A stretch of 64,000 nucleotides of DNA from JBDTSW01 sp963807385. Its GTDB lineage: Bacteria; Actinomycetota; Thermoleophilia; Solirubrobacterales; 70-9. The stretch lies in NCBI GenBank assembly GCA_963807385.1, contig CAWEBQ010000002.1:930001-994000 (forward strand), in the 5' to 3' direction. The notes beneath the pieces are model-generated. The model was not told the DNA's origin and did no database searches. It worked only from the letters and a program-made list of their open reading frames with translations. Shown here in pieces: positions 52,370 to 61,181 of the stretch. The stretch's first letter is position 1, and each line of letters starts with the position of its first letter. The position numbers and the translations under genes were made by a program.

Positions 52370-53380
52370 ATGCGCCGCCGCAACCTCCTCACCCAGGTCC
52401 TCGTAGCGAACCTGCTCGTGATGGTCGCCGCCGTCGTTGCCTCAAGCCTCGCCGCTAACCCGAACCTCAACCTCGGCGACGACCCGCAGGCCGGCATCAT
52501 CCTCGGCCTCTTCGTCGGGGTCACCATCCTCGTCAACGTGCTGATGCTCCAGCGCCGCCTCCGCCCGCTGGAGCGCCTGGTGGACGAGATGGAGCGCGCG
52601 GATCTCAGCCGGCCCGGCGCGAACCTCGGTCGAGGTGAGGTCGCGATCGACGGTCCGGAAGAGGTCCAGCGCCTTCACCTGGCGTTCCGGCGGATGCTCG
52701 AGCGCCTCGAAGCCGAGCGGCGCCGTGCGTCGAGCGTCGCCCTCGCCGCGCAGGAGGAGGAGCGGGCGCGGGTCGCGCGCGACCTCCACGACGAGGTCAA
52801 CCAGTCCCTGACGGGCCTCCTCCTGCGCCTGGAGGCGCTTCGCGACCGGGCAACTCCCGAGCTCGCACGCGACCTGGACGAGACCAAGGCGCTGGCCAAC
52901 CAGGCGATGCAGGAGCTCCTCAGCCTCGCCCGTACGCTGCGCCCGACCGCCCTCGACGACCTCGGCCTCAAGGCGGCGCTATCGGCCCTCGTCGACGAGC
53001 TCGGGAGAAAGAGCAGCATAGAGACGGGATTTGAGGGAACCGGAGAGCTAACGGACGCGCCCATGGATGTGCAGCTCGTCACCTATCGCGTAGCGCAGGA
53101 AGCGCTCTCCAACGCCGCGCAGCACTCGGAGGCGCAGCGGATCCAGGTCCAGTTAAGCCGCGATGCGGAAGGGATCGAATTGACCGTGACGGACGACGGA
53201 CGTGGATTCACCTTCGAGGAGGCGACCCGCGGACTGGGGATCGGGGGCATGCGCGAACGCGCGTTGTTGGTCGGCGGGGACCTCGGCGTGGAGTCCCGGC
53301 CGCAGAACGGCACAAGGGTTCGGCTTCTCGTGCCGATAAGTGAAGGCGATGGCAACGATGCTCGCCCCGCCCAGACATGA
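52370..53380 (+). CDS. NarL-family sensor histidine kinase
   Basis: The 336-residue protein has two N-terminal membrane helices (about 8-28 and 42-60), a HAMP-like linker and the HisKA_3 domain with phospho-accepting His140 (RVARDLHDEVNQS). A HATPase domain has EALSNAAQHSEA and DDGRGFTFEEATRGLGIGGM. The extracellular loop is short (about 15 residues), so the sensed signal is probably in or near the membrane. It is followed by its response regulator. Confidence 0.92.
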   Translation: MRRRNLLTQVLVANLLVMVAAVVASSLAANPNLNLGDDPQAGIILGLFVGVTILVNVLMLQRRLRPLERLVDEMERADLSRPGANLGRGEVAIDGPEEVQRLHLAFRRMLERLEAERRRASSVALAAQEEERARVARDLHDEVNQSLTGLLLRLEALRDRATPELARDLDETKALANQAMQELLSLARTLRPTALDDLGLKAALSALVDELGRKSSIETGFEGTGELTDAPMDVQLVTYRVAQEALSNAAQHSEAQRIQVQLSRDAEGIELTVTDDGRGFTFEEATRGLGIGGMRERALLVGGDLGVESRPQNGTRVRLLVPISEGDGNDARPAQT

Positions 53381-53396
53381 AACGGGAACAAACGCG

Positions 53397-54026
53397 ATGC
53401 GCATCCTGATCGCCGACGACCATGGGATCGTCCGCTCCGGGCTGCGAATGCTGCTCGAGGGCCAGGAGGACATGGAGGTCATCGCAGAGGCCTCCGACGG
53501 CGCCGAGGCGCGCGACCTCGCGATCCGCGAGCGTCCGGACCTCGCGATCCTCGACGTGAAGATGCCGAAGCTCACCGGCCTCCAGGCCACCCGGGAGATC
53601 CGCGAGCAGGCCCCCGACGTCTCGGTCCTGATCCTGTCGATGTACGACGATGAGCGCTACCTCTTCGAGGCGCTTAAGGCCGGTGCGTCCGGCTACGTGC
53701 TGAAGGCCCAGGCCGACACCGACCTGCTCGACGCCGTCCGCGCGGTCGAGCGCGGCGAGCCCTTCCTCACCCCCGAGGCCCAGCGTGCGCTGATCAAGGA
53801 CGTGCTCGGCCAGAGCGGCAGCCGCGAGGAGGATTTGACCCCGCGCGAGCAGGAGGTCGTGAAGCTCGTCGCTGAGGCCCACACCAACAAGGAGATCGCC
53901 GGGATCCTCCATCTCTCCGAGAAGACGGTGGAGAACCATCGTTCGAATGCGATGCGCAAGCTCGGCATGCGCGACCGCGTCGAGCTCGTGCGCTACGCGA
54001 TCCGCAAGGGCCTGATCGAGGCTTAG
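53397..54026 (+). CDS. NarL/FixJ-family response regulator
   Basis: The ATG at 53397 is 16 bp past the kinase stop. The 209-residue protein has the receiver domain with phospho-acceptor Asp53 (LAILDVKMPKLTG) and conserved Lys (VLKAQADTD). The LuxR-type C-terminal HTH is LTPREQEVVKLVAEAHTNKE followed by LSEKTVENHRSNAMRKLGM. The pair is a standard two-component system; target genes are not evident. Confidence 0.94.
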   Translation: MRILIADDHGIVRSGLRMLLEGQEDMEVIAEASDGAEARDLAIRERPDLAILDVKMPKLTGLQATREIREQAPDVSVLILSMYDDERYLFEALKAGASGYVLKAQADTDLLDAVRAVERGEPFLTPEAQRALIKDVLGQSGSREEDLTPREQEVVKLVAEAHTNKEIAGILHLSEKTVENHRSNAMRKLGMRDRVELVRYAIRKGLIEA

Positions 54027-54295
54027 TCCTCTCCCCCGCCGGGCCGGCGGATCTCGTCCGCAAGCTCGTCGGCGATCGACGGCTTGCCGAGCTTCCGTCG
54101 GAGCGCGTCCCGCCCGGCGATCATTCCTTCGATCTCGGTCTCCTCGATCTGCGCCTGGACCTCTGCCGCGCGCTCGCGCTCGGCCATGCCGCTCCCGATG
54201 CCGCCGCGGCTCCAGCTCCCCCGGTTCGCCACCGCAATCATCAGGATCACGAGCACCACAAGGACGACCAGGACGATGGCGGCGACGGTGGTCAC
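54023..54295 (-). CDS. Small membrane protein with charged cytoplasmic tail
   Basis: The GTG at 54295 overlaps the stop of the SnoaL-like gene upstream (GTGA). The 90-residue product has one helix (VAAIVLVVLVVLVILMIAVA) and a helical charged tail (RERAAEVQAQIEETEIEGMI). The tail continues to LRRKLGKPSIADELADEIRR. No family is recognised. Its stop overlaps the response-regulator stop by three bases (TTAG), with no space for a terminator. Confidence 0.55.
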   Translation of the reverse strand: MTTVAAIVLVVLVVLVILMIAVANRGSWSRGGIGSGMAERERAAEVQAQIEETEIEGMIAGRDALRRKLGKPSIADELADEIRRPGGGED

Positions 54296-54711
54296 AGCCC
54301 GGCGGCGCCGCGGGCGGCGTCCTCGTCGAGAAACGCCTCGACCCGGAGGGCCAGCCCGTCCTCGAGCGTCCACACGTGGCCGAACTCGCCTTCCAGGGGC
54401 ATCTTGGACGCCCGCCCCACGCCGCGGACGCGCCCGACCACGACGACCCGGCCATCCGCCGCCTCCAGGTACTCGCGCGGGTCGTAGGAGAACTGCGAGA
54501 AGTCCTGTTCCAGCGCCGCGCCGAAGATCCGCAGCTCGCCCGGCCCGTTGAGCACACGACCGCCCAGCTCCGGCGACATCCGGGCCTCGAACTCGGGGGC
54601 CATCACGGCGGCCATCTCCCCCAGCCCCTCCTCACGCGGGGCTACGGCGGCCCAATCGAACCCGTAAATCCGGGCGACCCGTTCGACCGAGCTCTGGGCG
54701 ACGCGCCCCAT
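54292..54711 (-). CDS. SnoaL/NTF2-like protein
   Basis: ATG 54711 has TAGGTT 8 nt upstream and no ribosome site. The 139-residue protein starts with helices (VAQSSVERVARIYGFDWAAV) and a beta-sheet half with VVVVGRVRGVGRASKMPLEG and HVWTLEDGLALRVEAFLDED. This is the NTF2-like/SnoaL fold used by small enzymes and binding proteins. It is coupled to the membrane gene by GTGA. No function is known. Confidence 0.65.
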   Translation of the reverse strand: MGRVAQSSVERVARIYGFDWAAVAPREEGLGEMAAVMAPEFEARMSPELGGRVLNGPGELRIFGAALEQDFSQFSYDPREYLEAADGRVVVVGRVRGVGRASKMPLEGEFGHVWTLEDGLALRVEAFLDEDAARGAAGL

Positions 54712-54792
54712 CACGTACAAACCTACCGCCGCACCCAGCCGCCCGGAGTGTGATCATGCCCACCATGCGCCCGCGCTCAACGCGGGACGCTT

Positions 54793-57700
54793 GTGCCGAT
54801 GCAGGGGTGGGGGAAAACCACATTCACGCTGGGGGGCCTTGGAGCCATCATTGCGATGCTCGCACTCGCGCCGCCGGCATCCGCCGCCCCCCACGACACC
54901 GTGCTGCTGTCACGGGCCGACGGCGTCGCCGGCGCCCAGGCGGACGGCGCGACCCAGAGCGGCACGACCTTCGGAAACGGGCTCTCGGCCGACGGCTGCC
55001 GTGCCGCCTTCCTCTCCGACGCCGACAACCTCAACCCGGACGCCGCCGACAACGCCTTCGGTAACGCGTTCGTCCGCGACCACTGCACCGGCGAGACCTT
55101 CCCGGTGAACGTCGACGACGCCGGGACGGCCGGAACGAGCAGCGTCTCCCAGGTCGCGATCTCCCCGGATGGCAACTTCGTCGCGTTCAGCGTCGAGGAC
55201 ACGTTCTTCGGGCAGAACGACAGCAACGGCATCAACGACATCTACGTCCGCGACATCGCCGCCTCCGACACGGAGTTGGTCAGCGCACACCGGACCACCG
55301 GGGATGCGGCGGGAGGCGGATTCCCAGCGATCTCAGAGGACGGGCTGCACGTGGCGTTCTCTACGGGAAACCCGGTCGATGCCTACGTAGCGGGCATCAG
55401 CGACACGAACCCGGGCGGCGACATCGTCGTGGCGCACACCGGGCCCGGGACTTATGACGTCGCAAGCCTCGCCAGCCCGACCTCGGCCGGCAACGACGGC
55501 TCCGCCAACCCCTCGATCAGCGCCGCCGGGAACGTCGTCTCGTTCACGTCCCAGGCGACCGACCTGACCGAGGACGGGCCGGTCGAAGACGAGAACCACG
55601 TCTACGTCTGGACACAGGGCGCGAACCCGGCGGTCGAGCTGGTGGATCGCGCCGATGGCGCCAATGGCCGGATCGGGAACGCCGGCGGCGGCGGCGGGCG
55701 CGTCTCCGGCGACGGATCGACGGTCTCGTTCGACTCGACCGCCGACAACCTCGTCGAGCCGGGAGAGGAGCTCGGAGGGGGCGAACAGGTCTACGTTCGG
55801 CTCCTCGGAAGCGACGAGACCGAGCTCGTCAGTCGCGCCTCCGGGCGCAACGGCGCGATCTCCGACAATGCCCAGCTTGCGTCGCTCTCGTTCGACGGCC
55901 GCCGGGTGGTCTTCGAGTCCGCGGACGCCGAGCTCGACCCGGACTTCACCACCAACGGCATCTTTCAGGCCTTCATGCGCGACCGCTCGACCGCCACCAC
56001 GACGATGGTGAGCAGGGCATCGGGCGTCGCGGGAGCGGTCAGCGACAGCGCGTCGCTGCGGCCGGTGATCTCGGCCAACCACCGGTTCATCACCTTCATC
56101 AGCGGAGGCACGAATCTCGTGCCTCCGGACGCCAACGCCGCCGATGACCTCTTCCGCCGCGAGCAGCCGTTCACCCCGCTCGCGGAGGAGACGGAGCTCG
56201 CAAGCCGGGCGGACGGCCCGGGCGGCGCCGCGGGCGACGACGACAGCTACCTAGCGGACATCTCCAGCGACGGGTGCCGCCTGGCCATGCTCTCGAACGC
56301 GGATAACCTGAATCCGGACGCCGCGGACAACGGCCTGACCAACGGGTTCGTGCGGGACCTGTGCACGGGCGAGACCTTCCCGGTGAGCCTCACCGACGGA
56401 GGGGCCGCCGCCGACGACGACACGAGCCAGATCGCGATCTCACCGGACGGGGGCTACGTGGCGATCGCGACGCACGCCGACAACCTCGACGCGGGCGACG
56501 GCAACGGCGACTCGGACGTCTACGTATACGACATCGCCGGGGCTGAAATGGAGCTGGTGAGCTTCGATCCGGCCAGCGACCTCGCTCAGGGAGCCAGACA
56601 CCCGGCGATCTCCGAGAACGGCGACCGCGTCGCGTTCACGACCGACTCGAACGTCAGCACGTTCGATCCGGCGATCTCCGACAGCAACGGGTCCGGGCTC
56701 GACGTGGTGGTCCGCGACCGCGGCGACGACGGGTTCCTCGTAGCGAGCGTCACGGGCCCGGACGCCACCGCCACTCCCAGCGGCTCGTCACAGAACGCGA
56801 GCACCTCGGGCGACGGCACCGTTGTTGCGTTCCAGTCCGACGCGACCGATGTCATCGCGGGCGGCACGCCCGGCTCGGCGACCGAGGTCTATTACCGTGA
56901 CACGGACGCGGGCACGACCGCGCTGGTCAGCCGCGCCGACGGCGCGGGCGGCGTGCCGGCGGGCGGGTTCTCGACCTCGGAGGAGCCGGACGTCTCCGAG
57001 GACGGCGACACCGTGACCTTCACATCCGACGCCCCCGAGCTCTTCGATGACGGTGCGCCCCACAGCCAGGTCTACGCGCGCGACCTGAGCGCCGGCAACA
57101 CCGAGCTCGTCAGCCGGCAATCTGGGCAGAACGGCCTGCCCGCCGACGACACCAGCGGCGGGAGCGACGACGAGCGCGGCGCCTCCGTGTCCGGCGACGG
57201 CCGCTTCGTCCTCTTCCGCTCGCTCGACCAGGACCTCGGGTCGGGCTCGCGCAACGCGACTAGCCTCTATATGCGCGACCGCCTGAACCAGACCACCTTC
57301 CTCGTCTCGCGCGGCTCGGGGGAGACCGGGCTCGGCTCCGAAGGCACCTCCGAAGGCGGCGAGGTCGCGGGCGGCGGCGGCTTCATGGCGTTCGAGAGTG
57401 ACGGCAGGCTGACCTTCGAGGACGGGCTCGCCACACGGGACGTCTTCCGCCGCGGAATCGACGAGCCCGACAACCCGACCGAGGGCGAGACCGTGAACCT
57501 GCGCACGGTGGCCGGCGATGTCTACGTGAAGGTTCCCGGTGGCGAGTACGAGCCGCTGACCAAGTCGACGCAGATCCCCATCGGCAGCCTGATCGACACG
57601 CGTGCGGGCCAGGTGGAGCTGACGGACGAGTACAACGGCGTCTACGAATCGGTCATCTACTACGACGCGATCTGGAAGGTCCGCCAGAAGGAGGGCCCCA

Positions 57701-58032
57701 AGCCCTACCTGGAGATGAAGCTGGCCGACCCGAAGACGGCATGCGCCGGAGCGAAGGCCTCCAAGGCGAAGGGGAGCGTCGGCAAGAAGGGCTACTACGC
57801 GAAGGGCTGGGGCAGTGGACGCGGGCGCCACCGCACGCGCGGCGGGCGCGGCTCCGGCACGGTTCGCGGGACGCGCTGGTCCACCGCCAACCGCTGCGAC
57901 CGCGCGACGAAGTTCTTCGTGGCCGAGACGACGACGGGCGGGAAGGGACTCGCCGTGGACGACTTCGGCAAACGCGGCAGGGTGAACGCGATCCTCAAGG
58001 CGGGCGACAGCTACCTCGCCCGGCCAAAGTAG
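54793..58032 (+). CDS. Secreted beta-propeller-like protein with FecR-like C-terminal domain
   Basis: GTG 54793 (an ATG lies two codons on) gives a signal peptide (TFTLGGLGAIIAMLALAPPA, cleaved at ASAAP). A long repeat domain of about 850 residues follows. Its units of about 45 residues recur with ISPDGNFVAFS-like, SRADG and DIYVRDIA-like strands, a TolB/WD40-type propeller. The tandem halves are similar to each other (SDADNLNPDAADN appears near 75, and SNADNLNPDAADN near 500). The C-terminal 190 residues contain VYVKVPGGEYEPLTKSTQIP, IGSLIDTRAGQVELTDEYNG and RGTRWSTANRCDRATKFFVA. This is a FecR-like module known in Thermoleophilia (from memory). It is 36 bp upstream of the CHASE2 cyclase. 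Confidence 0.75.
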   Translation: MPMQGWGKTTFTLGGLGAIIAMLALAPPASAAPHDTVLLSRADGVAGAQADGATQSGTTFGNGLSADGCRAAFLSDADNLNPDAADNAFGNAFVRDHCTGETFPVNVDDAGTAGTSSVSQVAISPDGNFVAFSVEDTFFGQNDSNGINDIYVRDIAASDTELVSAHRTTGDAAGGGFPAISEDGLHVAFSTGNPVDAYVAGISDTNPGGDIVVAHTGPGTYDVASLASPTSAGNDGSANPSISAAGNVVSFTSQATDLTEDGPVEDENHVYVWTQGANPAVELVDRADGANGRIGNAGGGGGRVSGDGSTVSFDSTADNLVEPGEELGGGEQVYVRLLGSDETELVSRASGRNGAISDNAQLASLSFDGRRVVFESADAELDPDFTTNGIFQAFMRDRSTATTTMVSRASGVAGAVSDSASLRPVISANHRFITFISGGTNLVPPDANAADDLFRREQPFTPLAEETELASRADGPGGAAGDDDSYLADISSDGCRLAMLSNADNLNPDAADNGLTNGFVRDLCTGETFPVSLTDGGAAADDDTSQIAISPDGGYVAIATHADNLDAGDGNGDSDVYVYDIAGAEMELVSFDPASDLAQGARHPAISENGDRVAFTTDSNVSTFDPAISDSNGSGLDVVVRDRGDDGFLVASVTGPDATATPSGSSQNASTSGDGTVVAFQSDATDVIAGGTPGSATEVYYRDTDAGTTALVSRADGAGGVPAGGFSTSEEPDVSEDGDTVTFTSDAPELFDDGAPHSQVYARDLSAGNTELVSRQSGQNGLPADDTSGGSDDERGASVSGDGRFVLFRSLDQDLGSGSRNATSLYMRDRLNQTTFLVSRGSGETGLGSEGTSEGGEVAGGGGFMAFESDGRLTFEDGLATRDVFRRGIDEPDNPTEGETVNLRTVAGDVYVKVPGGEYEPLTKSTQIPIGSLIDTRAGQVELTDEYNGVYESVIYYDAIWKVRQKEGPKPYLEMKLADPKTACAGAKASKAKGSVGKKGYYAKGWGSGRGRHRTRGGRGSGTVRGTRWSTANRCDRATKFFVAETTTGGKGLAVDDFGKRGRVNAILKAGDSYLARPK

Positions 58033-58068
58033 CGCGCGACCGCGCCACCCCGGCTAGATTGGCCGCCG

Positions 58069-59838
58069 ATGGGGCGGCTAGCGAAGAAACGGGGGCCGCT
58101 CTACGCGGCGGCCGGCGCCGTCGCGGCGGTGATCGCCCTGGTGCTCTACGCCACGGGCACCGGCGACTCGATCGATCTCGAGACGCAGGACGCCCGCTTC
58201 GAGATCCGCGGCGCCGAGGACCCGGCGCAGGACATCGTCCTCGTGGACGTCGATGCGAAGACGCTGGAGAAGATCGGCCTGTTCCCGTTCCCGCGCAGCA
58301 ACCACGCGAAGGTCATCGACCGGCTGACGGAGGCCGGCGCCGCCGTCATCGCCTACGACGTCCAGTTCACGGAGCAGACCAACCCCAAGGACGACACAGC
58401 CCTGGTCGCGGCGGTGCGCCGCGCGACCAAGACGACGCCCGTGGTGCTCGCGACAACCGAGGTCGACGTGGACGGCAAGACCAACATCTTCGGGGGCGGC
58501 GCGTTCCTCAAGGGCACCGGAGCGCTACCGGCCGACTCCACGCTCAACATTGAGGAGGACGGCGTCGTTCGCAGGTTCGACTACGCGCCCTACGGGCTCG
58601 AGACGTTCCCGGTGGTGGCCGTCGAGGCCGAGACCGGCCAGCAGGTGGCCCCCGGGGACTTCTCCGATGACGGCGAGCTCACCGACTACGCCGGACCAAC
58701 TGGGACCTACCCGAACCACTCATTCATCGACGTTCTCCAGGGCAAGGTCCCACCCGGCGAGCTCGCCGGGAAGGTCGTGATCGTCGGGGTCACGTCGGCG
58801 ACCGAGCAGGACATCCATCCCGTGCCGTTCAGCGAGAGGGGGCTGATGCCCGGGACGGAGGTGCACGCCAACGCGATGGCGAACGTCGGCGCGGGCGTGC
58901 CGCTCAAGGCGACATCGAGCATCGTTGACGTGGCCCTGATCGTGCTCACGGCGTTCCTCGCCCCGGTCGCGAACCTGCGCCTCTCCCCCCTGCGGGCGTT
59001 CGCGGTCGCGCTCGCCGGAGCCGCGGCCTTCGCGATCCTCGCCCAGCTCGCGTTCAACGCCGGCCATGTGGTGCCGGTGCTGTACCCGCTGGTCGCGCTC
59101 GCCATCTCCGGCGTCGCGCTCCTGGCGGCCTCATACATTCTCGAGGCCTTCGAGCGCCAGCGTGCTCGCGACACGTTCTCGCGGTTCGTCCCCGAAGCCG
59201 TCGTCGGAAAGCTCCTGGCCCGCGACGCCGAGGTGAGCCTCGGCGGTGAGCGCGCCGAGGTGACCGTGTTGTTCAGCGACATCCGCGGCTTTACGACCTT
59301 CTGCGAGTCGCGGGCGCCCGAAGAGGTCATCGGCATCCTCAACAGGTACCTCGGGGAGATGAACCAGGCCATTCTCGACCATGGCGGAACCCTGATCGCC
59401 TACCTGGGCGACGGCATCCTGGGCGTCTTCGGCGCCCCGCTGGAGCAGTCCGACCACGCCGACCGCGGGCTCGCGGCCGCCCGCGCGATGCTGGGCGAGC
59501 GCCTGGAGGCGTTCAACGCCTGGGTCACGGCCGAGGGCCTCGGAGACGGGTTCCGCATGGGCGTGGGCCTCCACTCGGGCCCCGTCATGGTTGGGATGGT
59601 CGGATCGGAGACGGCCCTCGACTACACCGTGATCGGCGACACCGTGAACACGGCGTCGAGGCTGGAGGGGATGACCAAGGGCACCGAGCACCAGCTGTTC
59701 GTTTCCGAGGCAACCCGCGCCCGCCTCTCCGGCAATCTCGACGACCTTGTTTTCGTCGAAGAGATGCCCGTGCGCGGGCGGGCGGGCGATATCCGCGTGT
59801 GGGCGCCGCGATCGAGTGAAAACCGACCCATGGGCTAG
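58069..59838 (+). CDS. CHASE2-domain adenylate/guanylate cyclase
   Basis: ATG 58069 has TAGATT 8 nt upstream. The 589-residue protein has an N-terminal membrane helix (LYAAAGAVAAVIALVLYATG) and an extracellular CHASE2 domain of about 240 residues (ISIV-like core with VLVDVDAKTLEKIGLFPFPR near 58). Three membrane helices at about 285-370 follow, with a short linker helix. The class III nucleotide cyclase has metal Asp in LFSDIRGFTTFCE and GDGILGVFGAP, and DYTVIGDTVNTASRLEG. It likely makes cAMP. The upstream secreted protein has a FecR-like tail that could be its ligand. Confidence 0.9.
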   Translation: MGRLAKKRGPLYAAAGAVAAVIALVLYATGTGDSIDLETQDARFEIRGAEDPAQDIVLVDVDAKTLEKIGLFPFPRSNHAKVIDRLTEAGAAVIAYDVQFTEQTNPKDDTALVAAVRRATKTTPVVLATTEVDVDGKTNIFGGGAFLKGTGALPADSTLNIEEDGVVRRFDYAPYGLETFPVVAVEAETGQQVAPGDFSDDGELTDYAGPTGTYPNHSFIDVLQGKVPPGELAGKVVIVGVTSATEQDIHPVPFSERGLMPGTEVHANAMANVGAGVPLKATSSIVDVALIVLTAFLAPVANLRLSPLRAFAVALAGAAAFAILAQLAFNAGHVVPVLYPLVALAISGVALLAASYILEAFERQRARDTFSRFVPEAVVGKLLARDAEVSLGGERAEVTVLFSDIRGFTTFCESRAPEEVIGILNRYLGEMNQAILDHGGTLIAYLGDGILGVFGAPLEQSDHADRGLAAARAMLGERLEAFNAWVTAEGLGDGFRMGVGLHSGPVMVGMVGSETALDYTVIGDTVNTASRLEGMTKGTEHQLFVSEATRARLSGNLDDLVFVEEMPVRGRAGDIRVWAPRSSENRPMG

Positions 59839-59841
59839 GAT
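59816..59841 (+). promoter_or_regulatory. Promoter/operator of the Rrf2 regulator
   Basis: GTGAAAACCGAC (59816-59827), 8 bp and TAGGAT (59836-59841) lie 8 nt before the ATG at 59850. The same arrangement occurs before sufS (62180-62205), although the surrounding coding frames differ. Confidence 0.65.
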
Positions 59842-59849
59842 TTTGGCCC

Positions 59850-60335
59850 ATGCTGTTCTCGACGAAAGCTGAGTACGGCGTCCGGCTCATGGTCGAGTTG
59901 GGACGTCGCGCCGGCGACGGGCAGGCCGACGAGGCCGCGCCGGTGGCGCTGGCCACCGTCGCCGAGGCCGAGAGCCTGCCGCTCTCCTATCTCGAGCACC
60001 TCGTCGCGAAGCTGCGCGACGCCGGGCTCGTCACCTCGGTCCGCGGCGCCCACGGCGGTTACCGGCTCGCCAAGTCCACGGAGGAGATCGGGATGCTCGA
60101 CGTCGTCCAGGCGCTCGAGGGCCCAATCACGCCGATGGAGTGTTTCGACGCCGACTCGGAGGGCCGCGTGCTCTGCTCGCACGAGTCCGACGGCGACCAC
60201 GCCTGCGCGACGAAGCTGCTGTGGACGCGAGTCCAGGGCGGCATCTCAAAGGCGCTAACCGGCACCACGCTCGCGGAGCTGGTCGAGTTCGCCGACGCGC
60301 ACGCCGCAGCGCCCACCGCGAGCAACGCCGCGTAG
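59850..60335 (+). CDS. sufR: Rrf2-family iron-sulfur regulator (SufR/IscR-like)
   Basis: The 161-residue protein has the Rrf2 winged helix-turn-helix (FSTKAEYGVRLMVELGRRAG, LPLSYLEHLVAKLRDAGLV, RGAHGGYRLAK). Three cysteines (Cys98, Cys109, Cys119) are in the cluster-binding segment (ECFDADSEGRVLCSHESDGD). Proteins of this kind sense Fe-S cluster status and control suf genes. It is followed by sufC and its start has the shared operator, so it probably autoregulates. Confidence 0.93.
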   Translation: MLFSTKAEYGVRLMVELGRRAGDGQADEAAPVALATVAEAESLPLSYLEHLVAKLRDAGLVTSVRGAHGGYRLAKSTEEIGMLDVVQALEGPITPMECFDADSEGRVLCSHESDGDHACATKLLWTRVQGGISKALTGTTLAELVEFADAHAAAPTASNAA

Positions 60336-60368
60336 CGCCCCTGTCCAACCCACCACAAACGGAGCTTT

Positions 60369-61139
60369 ATGGCTGACCTCAAGATCACCAACCTGCACGT
60401 CGAGGCCGAGGACAAGCAGATCCTCAAGGGCCTCGACCTCGAGGTCTCGAAGGGCCAGATCAACGCCCTGATGGGGCCGAACGGATCCGGCAAGTCCACC
60501 CTCGCGAACGCGATCATGGGCCACCCTGCCCTGGAGGTCACGGAGGGCACGATCGAGTTTCTCGGCGAGGACGTGACCGAGGCCGACCCCGCGGAGCGCT
60601 CCCGCATGGGCCTGTTCATGGCATTCCAGTATCCGGTCGCCATCCCAGGCGTCACAGTCGCCAAGTACCTGCGGATGGCGGTAAACGCCCACCGTGATGC
60701 GCGCGGCGAGCCGGAGATCAAGCTGAAGGACTTCCGCGCCACCACCGAGGAGGCGATGGAGCTCGCGAACATCCCGAAGGAGTTCTCCTCCCGCTACCTG
60801 AACGACGGCTTCTCCGGCGGGGAGAAGAAGCGGATGGAGATCCTCCAGCTCGCCATGCTTCGCCCGCAGATGGCGGTGCTGGACGAGACCGACTCCGGGC
60901 TGGACATCGACGCCCTGCAGGTGGTCGCCGAGGGCGTGAACCGCTTCGCGGGCCCGGACATGGGAGTGCTGATCATCACCCACTATCAGCGGATCCTCCA
61001 TCTGGTGAAGCCCGACGCCGTGCACGTGATGTACGACGGGCGGATCGTCAAGGAGGGCGGCCCCGAACTGGTTGCCACTCTCGAGGAGAAGGGCTACGGC
61101 TGGATCCGCGAAGAGGTGGAGGCGTCCGCCGGCGTGTGA
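60369..61139 (+). CDS. sufC: Fe-S cluster assembly ATPase SufC
   Basis: The 256-residue ABC-type ATPase has Walker A MGPNGSGKSTLANAI near 36, the Q-loop and FMAFQYPVAIPGVTVAKYLR, and the signature GFSGGEKKRMEILQLAML near 147. Walker B is MAVLDETDSGLDI, and the switch is THYQRILH. It powers the SufBCD scaffold. A ribosome site (CGGAGC) precedes ATG 60369, 33 bp after the regulator. No sufB or sufD is found nearby. Confidence 0.96.
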   Translation: MADLKITNLHVEAEDKQILKGLDLEVSKGQINALMGPNGSGKSTLANAIMGHPALEVTEGTIEFLGEDVTEADPAERSRMGLFMAFQYPVAIPGVTVAKYLRMAVNAHRDARGEPEIKLKDFRATTEEAMELANIPKEFSSRYLNDGFSGGEKKRMEILQLAMLRPQMAVLDETDSGLDIDALQVVAEGVNRFAGPDMGVLIITHYQRILHLVKPDAVHVMYDGRIVKEGGPELVATLEEKGYGWIREEVEASAGV

Positions 61140-61146
61140 ACTGGGC

Positions 61147-61175
61147 TTGACCTTCCAGTATTCGGAAGGTAGTAT
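61147..61175 (+). promoter_or_regulatory. Promoter with embedded inverted repeat before the MNT gene
   Basis: TTGACC (61147-61152), a 17-bp spacer and TAGTAT (61170-61175) form a sigma-70-like promoter. The inverted repeat ACCTTCC-n7-GGAAGGT (61150-61156 and 61164-61170) sits inside it, a likely operator. TCGGAA-like sequences recur downstream (61183-61188) and as TTCCG (61206-61210) in the other direction. Confidence 0.6.
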
Positions 61176-61181
61176 CCACCT

